From Dysgonamonadaceae bacterium (GTDB lineage: Bacteria > Bacteroidota > Bacteroidia > Bacteroidales > Azobacteroidaceae): a DNA stretch of 64,000 bases. Position numbers and translations under genes: made by a program. The notes beneath the pieces were generated by a model. The model was given only the letters and a program-made list of their open reading frames with translations, was not told where the DNA came from and ran no database searches. Shown piece by piece: positions 61,193 through 64,000 of this stretch (positions within the stretch are counted from its first letter, which is position 1; each line of letters opens with the position of its first letter). Where the stretch lies: NCBI GenBank assembly GCA_031272075.1, contig JAISUK010000015.1:1-64000 (forward strand), given 5' to 3'.

Positions 61193-63115
61193 TTACCATC
61201 CATAAGTCTGAACCAGATTTTTATTGATTTGTAAGTCGTTCAGGCTGATTGGCCACAAATAGTCTTTAACGGTGACTTTGCGTGGCTCCCTGATTTGCAT
61301 CAGCGTGTAATACTCTTCGGCGGTACGTCCGTCGTTGTTCCAATTATAGCCCGGAAGCGTCCAGAACTCACCGATTCGTTTCCACCTCCTGACGTCCCAA
61401 AAGCGTTGGCCTTCAAAGGCAAACTCGATCATGCGTTCCTGCTGAATGATTTTCAGCATTTCTTTTTTATCGAAAGGACGGGTCGGATAGAGTGAATTTT
61501 TCCACGCTTCCACCACACCGGGCAGCCCGGTGATATCCCTTACCTTGTCGATCCATACATATACTTCCGGATCGGGGGTATCCGTTTCGGACGCCTCATT
61601 CAATGCTTCGCTGTACAGCAAATAGAGGTCGGCAAGCCGGATAAGGGGTATCAGGTATTTATCCAGTACATAAGCGCCGGCGGCATTGGAATTGGACTCG
61701 AAAGATACCAATTTTTTCATATAATACGCAAGCGGCTTTTCATAATTTGAAACATCTCCCAGCCGAGCTTTCAGATATGGGGTAAAGGTTTTCCCTCTGT
61801 CGGTGGTCAGCATGGAGGTTTCAAAATAGCCGCGGTCGAACCCCAGGCAGGCGTAAAAGCGCGGTTCGCGGTCGAAATGGAGCGCTACCGTTTTTTCACC
61901 AATGGGGATGTGCGTCCCGTTTCCGGCTTCCACAGTGGATACCCGCAGCTGGTAGCGGGCATCGTAGTTCCAATCAGGGTCTTCGGTGATGGGGATGCCT
62001 TTGTTGGTATAGAACAGCTCGGTCATGTTGAAAGAGGCATGAAACCTGCAAACGATTTTCCCCAAGTCAATCGACTTCATGATGGGGATACTGAATTGCA
62101 GCAGGTCGTGGGTAAGTCGGGTGTCAGACCATACAATGCCGTTGTTCCACCTTTCCGACAAGCCATACCGCACGCTCATTTCCTTCACCAGGGTGTCGTT
62201 CATGGCGCTGGTATTGGCGTTCGACATCTTGTCGTAGCGATACAGTTCCATTCCTGCCGAGTGGCACACGTCGATGGCTTCTTTGATAGCTGTGGCTGCT
62301 CTTTGCCATTTTGCTCTGCTGTATTCCTGGGGTACCAGTTGTTTTCCGCGGGAATCAATCCATCCGGCATAATCGGTGTTGCCGTTAAACAGCGGGCTGG
62401 CCGCCCACGCCAATGCTTTTGCTTTCACCGCAAGGGCGATAGGCTTGGTAATCCTGCCGAGTTCGTCTACAGGGTTATCGATGATCGTGGGCAAATCGGG
62501 CGCTGCTTCATCAAGCAGTTCCACGATGTAGTCGATACATTCGTCCACCGGCTCACGATAGAGCCAAGTATCTTCCGGCGGCGCCGACAGCGGGATGTTC
62601 TCCTTGACCAGCACGATGGGGCCGTAAAGTTGTACCAGGAAAAAATGGTAATACGCTTTCAGGAATTTTACTTCCGCAATCCACCGATTTCTTTCTTTTT
62701 CATCGATGTCACGCGGATGATGGATTTCTTCCAGGAAGATATTGCATTGTCGTAGAGCCAAAAACAGGTTTGTTCCACCACGTCCTCCCGACCAGTAATT
62801 CTGGAGCGGGCTGTCGGAGTTTTGTCCTCCATAAGCGATGATCCCGGTGTATGTTGTTTGGAATGTACTGATATAGAACAACGAAACATCAAACTCATCC
62901 AAACTGTTAAAGTAGGCAGGGTAATACCACTCCGCTGTGGGGTTGGGAAGAAAGGAATAACAGGAAAAAAGGAAACGTTCTGCCGTTGCCCGGTTCGCGA
63001 AAGCGTGTTCAAGTTCAGGCACGTTGTTGGGCACGACGTCCAGGTAATCGCCGCAGCCGATTGTGGTGGCCGCAATCAAGGCGAAAAGCATGGTTTTTAT
63101 GATTGTCTGTTTCAT
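61193..63115 (-). CDS. susD: SusD/RagB-family outer-membrane lipoprotein (locus 2)
   Basis: 640 residues; lipoprotein signal ends TIGC (about 18-21). SusD pattern: FLFSCYSFLPNPTAEWY, RNRWIAEVKFLKAYYHFFLVQLYGPIVLVKE (about 140-170), LADLYLLYSEALNEASE, ERMIEFAFEGQRFWDVRRW and a C-terminal VQTYGW. It belongs to the larger 600-residue class. It starts 7 bp after the susC2 stop with the GACGTATGAAA context, as is normal for a tight susCD pair; no leader element is present here. Confidence 0.93.
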   Translation of the reverse strand: MKQTIIKTMLFALIAATTIGCGDYLDVVPNNVPELEHAFANRATAERFLFSCYSFLPNPTAEWYYPAYFNSLDEFDVSLFYISTFQTTYTGIIAYGGQNSDSPLQNYWSGGRGGTNLFLALRQCNIFLEEIHHPRDIDEKERNRWIAEVKFLKAYYHFFLVQLYGPIVLVKENIPLSAPPEDTWLYREPVDECIDYIVELLDEAAPDLPTIIDNPVDELGRITKPIALAVKAKALAWAASPLFNGNTDYAGWIDSRGKQLVPQEYSRAKWQRAATAIKEAIDVCHSAGMELYRYDKMSNANTSAMNDTLVKEMSVRYGLSERWNNGIVWSDTRLTHDLLQFSIPIMKSIDLGKIVCRFHASFNMTELFYTNKGIPITEDPDWNYDARYQLRVSTVEAGNGTHIPIGEKTVALHFDREPRFYACLGFDRGYFETSMLTTDRGKTFTPYLKARLGDVSNYEKPLAYYMKKLVSFESNSNAAGAYVLDKYLIPLIRLADLYLLYSEALNEASETDTPDPEVYVWIDKVRDITGLPGVVEAWKNSLYPTRPFDKKEMLKIIQQERMIEFAFEGQRFWDVRRWKRIGEFWTLPGYNWNNDGRTAEEYYTLMQIREPRKVTVKDYLWPISLNDLQINKNLVQTYGW

Positions 63116-63122
63116 ACGTCAA

Positions 63123-64000
63123 TTAGAAAATAATATTTACACCAAGATTATAAACTCTTTGCAGGGGATAGCCCAAGCCATTGCCTGCCATTTCCGGATC
63201 CCAAAGTTTGAACTTTGACCATACTGCCAGGTTGATTCCACTCAGGTACACTCGAAAAGTTTTTATCCTTGCTCTTCGTATCAGCTTTTCGGGCAGTGAA
63301 TAGCCGACTTCGGCTGTTTTCAGGCGTAGGAAAGAACCGTCCTGAAGCCAGTAGGTACTGTTCTGCGAGTTGTTCAGAATCACATTTTCCGACAAACGCG
63401 GCCAGAAAGGATGAAGACTCCGATCGTGTTCCGACCAGTGGTCGTCGGCAATGTATTTCAACAAAGCCCGTTGTCCGTAATTGAGAAAAGGTGAATTGGA
63501 GGCGACATCCAGCATGAACGACGATCGGGCGGACCCTTGGAAGAAGCAGGAGACATCAAAATGTTTCATGCCGAAGGTGAAGCCGGTGCCATAAATGATT
63601 TCCGGTGTAGTGGGGTAACCGATCGGCACCAAATCTTTGCTGTTGATCACGTCGTCGCCGTTGATATCCTTGTATTTGATGTCTCCGGCCATGGTGCCCG
63701 TGGCATCACCGAAATTCTGTGCAGGAGAGTTGTGCACTTCTTCTTCGTCGATGAAGAGACGTTCGGCAATATATCCATAATATTGGTTGAGTTTCTGGCC
63801 TACTTGCGACCGCCAGGGTGTGCTGGAATAGTCGGGCTCTTCTAATTTCAAATATTTGCTGGTGGCATAAGTGAAGTTGGTGTTTGCAATCAGGTAAATA
63901 TCGTTGGTAAACGATTTCTGGTATTTGATTTCAAATTCAAAACCTTTACCTTCGGCAATACCGAGATTAGATTGCGGGATCACCGCCAATCCCATGGTGC
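63123..64000 (-). CDS. susC: SusC/RagA-family TonB-dependent transporter (locus 2), C-terminal part
   Basis: About 290 residues of the C-terminal beta-barrel; the gene runs off the right edge. Barrel strands such as GFEFEIKYQKSFTNDIYLIANTNFTYA, GDIKYKDINGDDVINSKDLVPIGYPTTPEIIYG and the C-terminal QRVYNLGVNIIF are typical of SusC. FQGSARSSFMLDV also fits. With susD2 directly downstream this is the transporter of the second locus. The promoter and any leader element lie outside the window. Confidence 0.92.
   Translation of the reverse strand, partial: TMGLAVIPQSNLGIAEGKGFEFEIKYQKSFTNDIYLIANTNFTYATSKYLKLEEPDYSSTPWRSQVGQKLNQYYGYIAERLFIDEEEVHNSPAQNFGDATGTMAGDIKYKDINGDDVINSKDLVPIGYPTTPEIIYGTGFTFGMKHFDVSCFFQGSARSSFMLDVASNSPFLNYGQRALLKYIADDHWSEHDRSLHPFWPRLSENVILNNSQNSTYWLQDGSFLRLKTAEVGYSLPEKLIRRARIKTFRVYLSGINLAVWSKFKLWDPEMAGNGLGYPLQRVYNLGVNIIF

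Overview
The window reads as chromosome of an anaerobic Bacteroidota, most likely of the order Bacteroidales. Evidence: two SusC/SusD-type loci, many lipoproteins, promoters of the Bacteroidetes type (TTTG, 19-22 bp, TAnnTTTG), a type IX secretion C-terminal signal, a carboxynorspermidine decarboxylase gene, and the order coaBC, DUF4835, recN, rlmB. I see no rRNA, tRNA, CRISPR array, phage or complete transposon.

Layout. 1-3440: AAA ATPase, DUF362 ferredoxin-like protein and FadR-type regulator. 3499-14809: peptidoglycan salvage, with murK1-murQ1 divergent from a six-gene operon (lipoprotein amidase with a golvesin-like insert, GT2, DUF4922 HIT-like protein, SpoIID/LytB, AmpG/MurT-like permease, NamZ/DUF1343 exo-muramidase). 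14819-17874: a metzincin-like lipoprotein and a DUF4160/DUF2442 pair with twin palindromic operator candidates. 17936-30429, minus strand: a polysaccharide utilization locus (SusC, SusD, surface glycan-binding protein, lipoprotein, GH43-like/beta-helix fusion, GH26/barrel/SUMF1 fusion), probably for a mannan. 30430-37094: a decaying duplicated cassette. Two copies of a roughly 420-bp promoter-driven RNA element with a group II intron domain V-like hairpin precede secreted-protein genes. The first cassette is intact (S74/T9SS protein, subtilisin, LRR protein) and the second is broken. 37097-51586: an orphan SusD-like gene, then core genes (coaBC, DUF4835, recN, rlmB, ridA, pcrA, nspC) with a sulfatase and a DUF4965 gene inserted between DUF4835 and recN. 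51621-64000, minus strand: a second SusCD locus ending in an exported DegT-family aminotransferase-like protein, a ceramidase-fold hydrolase with an inserted beta-propeller, divergent murQ2-murK2 and a FucP-like permease.

How it works together (inference). The first salvage cluster would strip peptides and chew glycan strands outside the cytoplasm, import MurNAc or muropeptides, then phosphorylate and de-etherify MurNAc. The second SusCD locus looks like an outer-membrane uptake system that also ends in MurK/MurQ-type enzymes, so it may capture a muramic-acid-like or N-acyl amino sugar glycan.

The strongest undescribed signal is a leader element of about 76 nt in four copies. Each copy fills the space directly upstream of one gene (susD1, susC1, the FucP-like permease, the ceramidase-like gene). 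It has conserved paired arms, a hairpin whose sequence changes while its pairing is kept, overlapping micro-ORFs, and a segment complementary to the start-codon region of the gene behind it.
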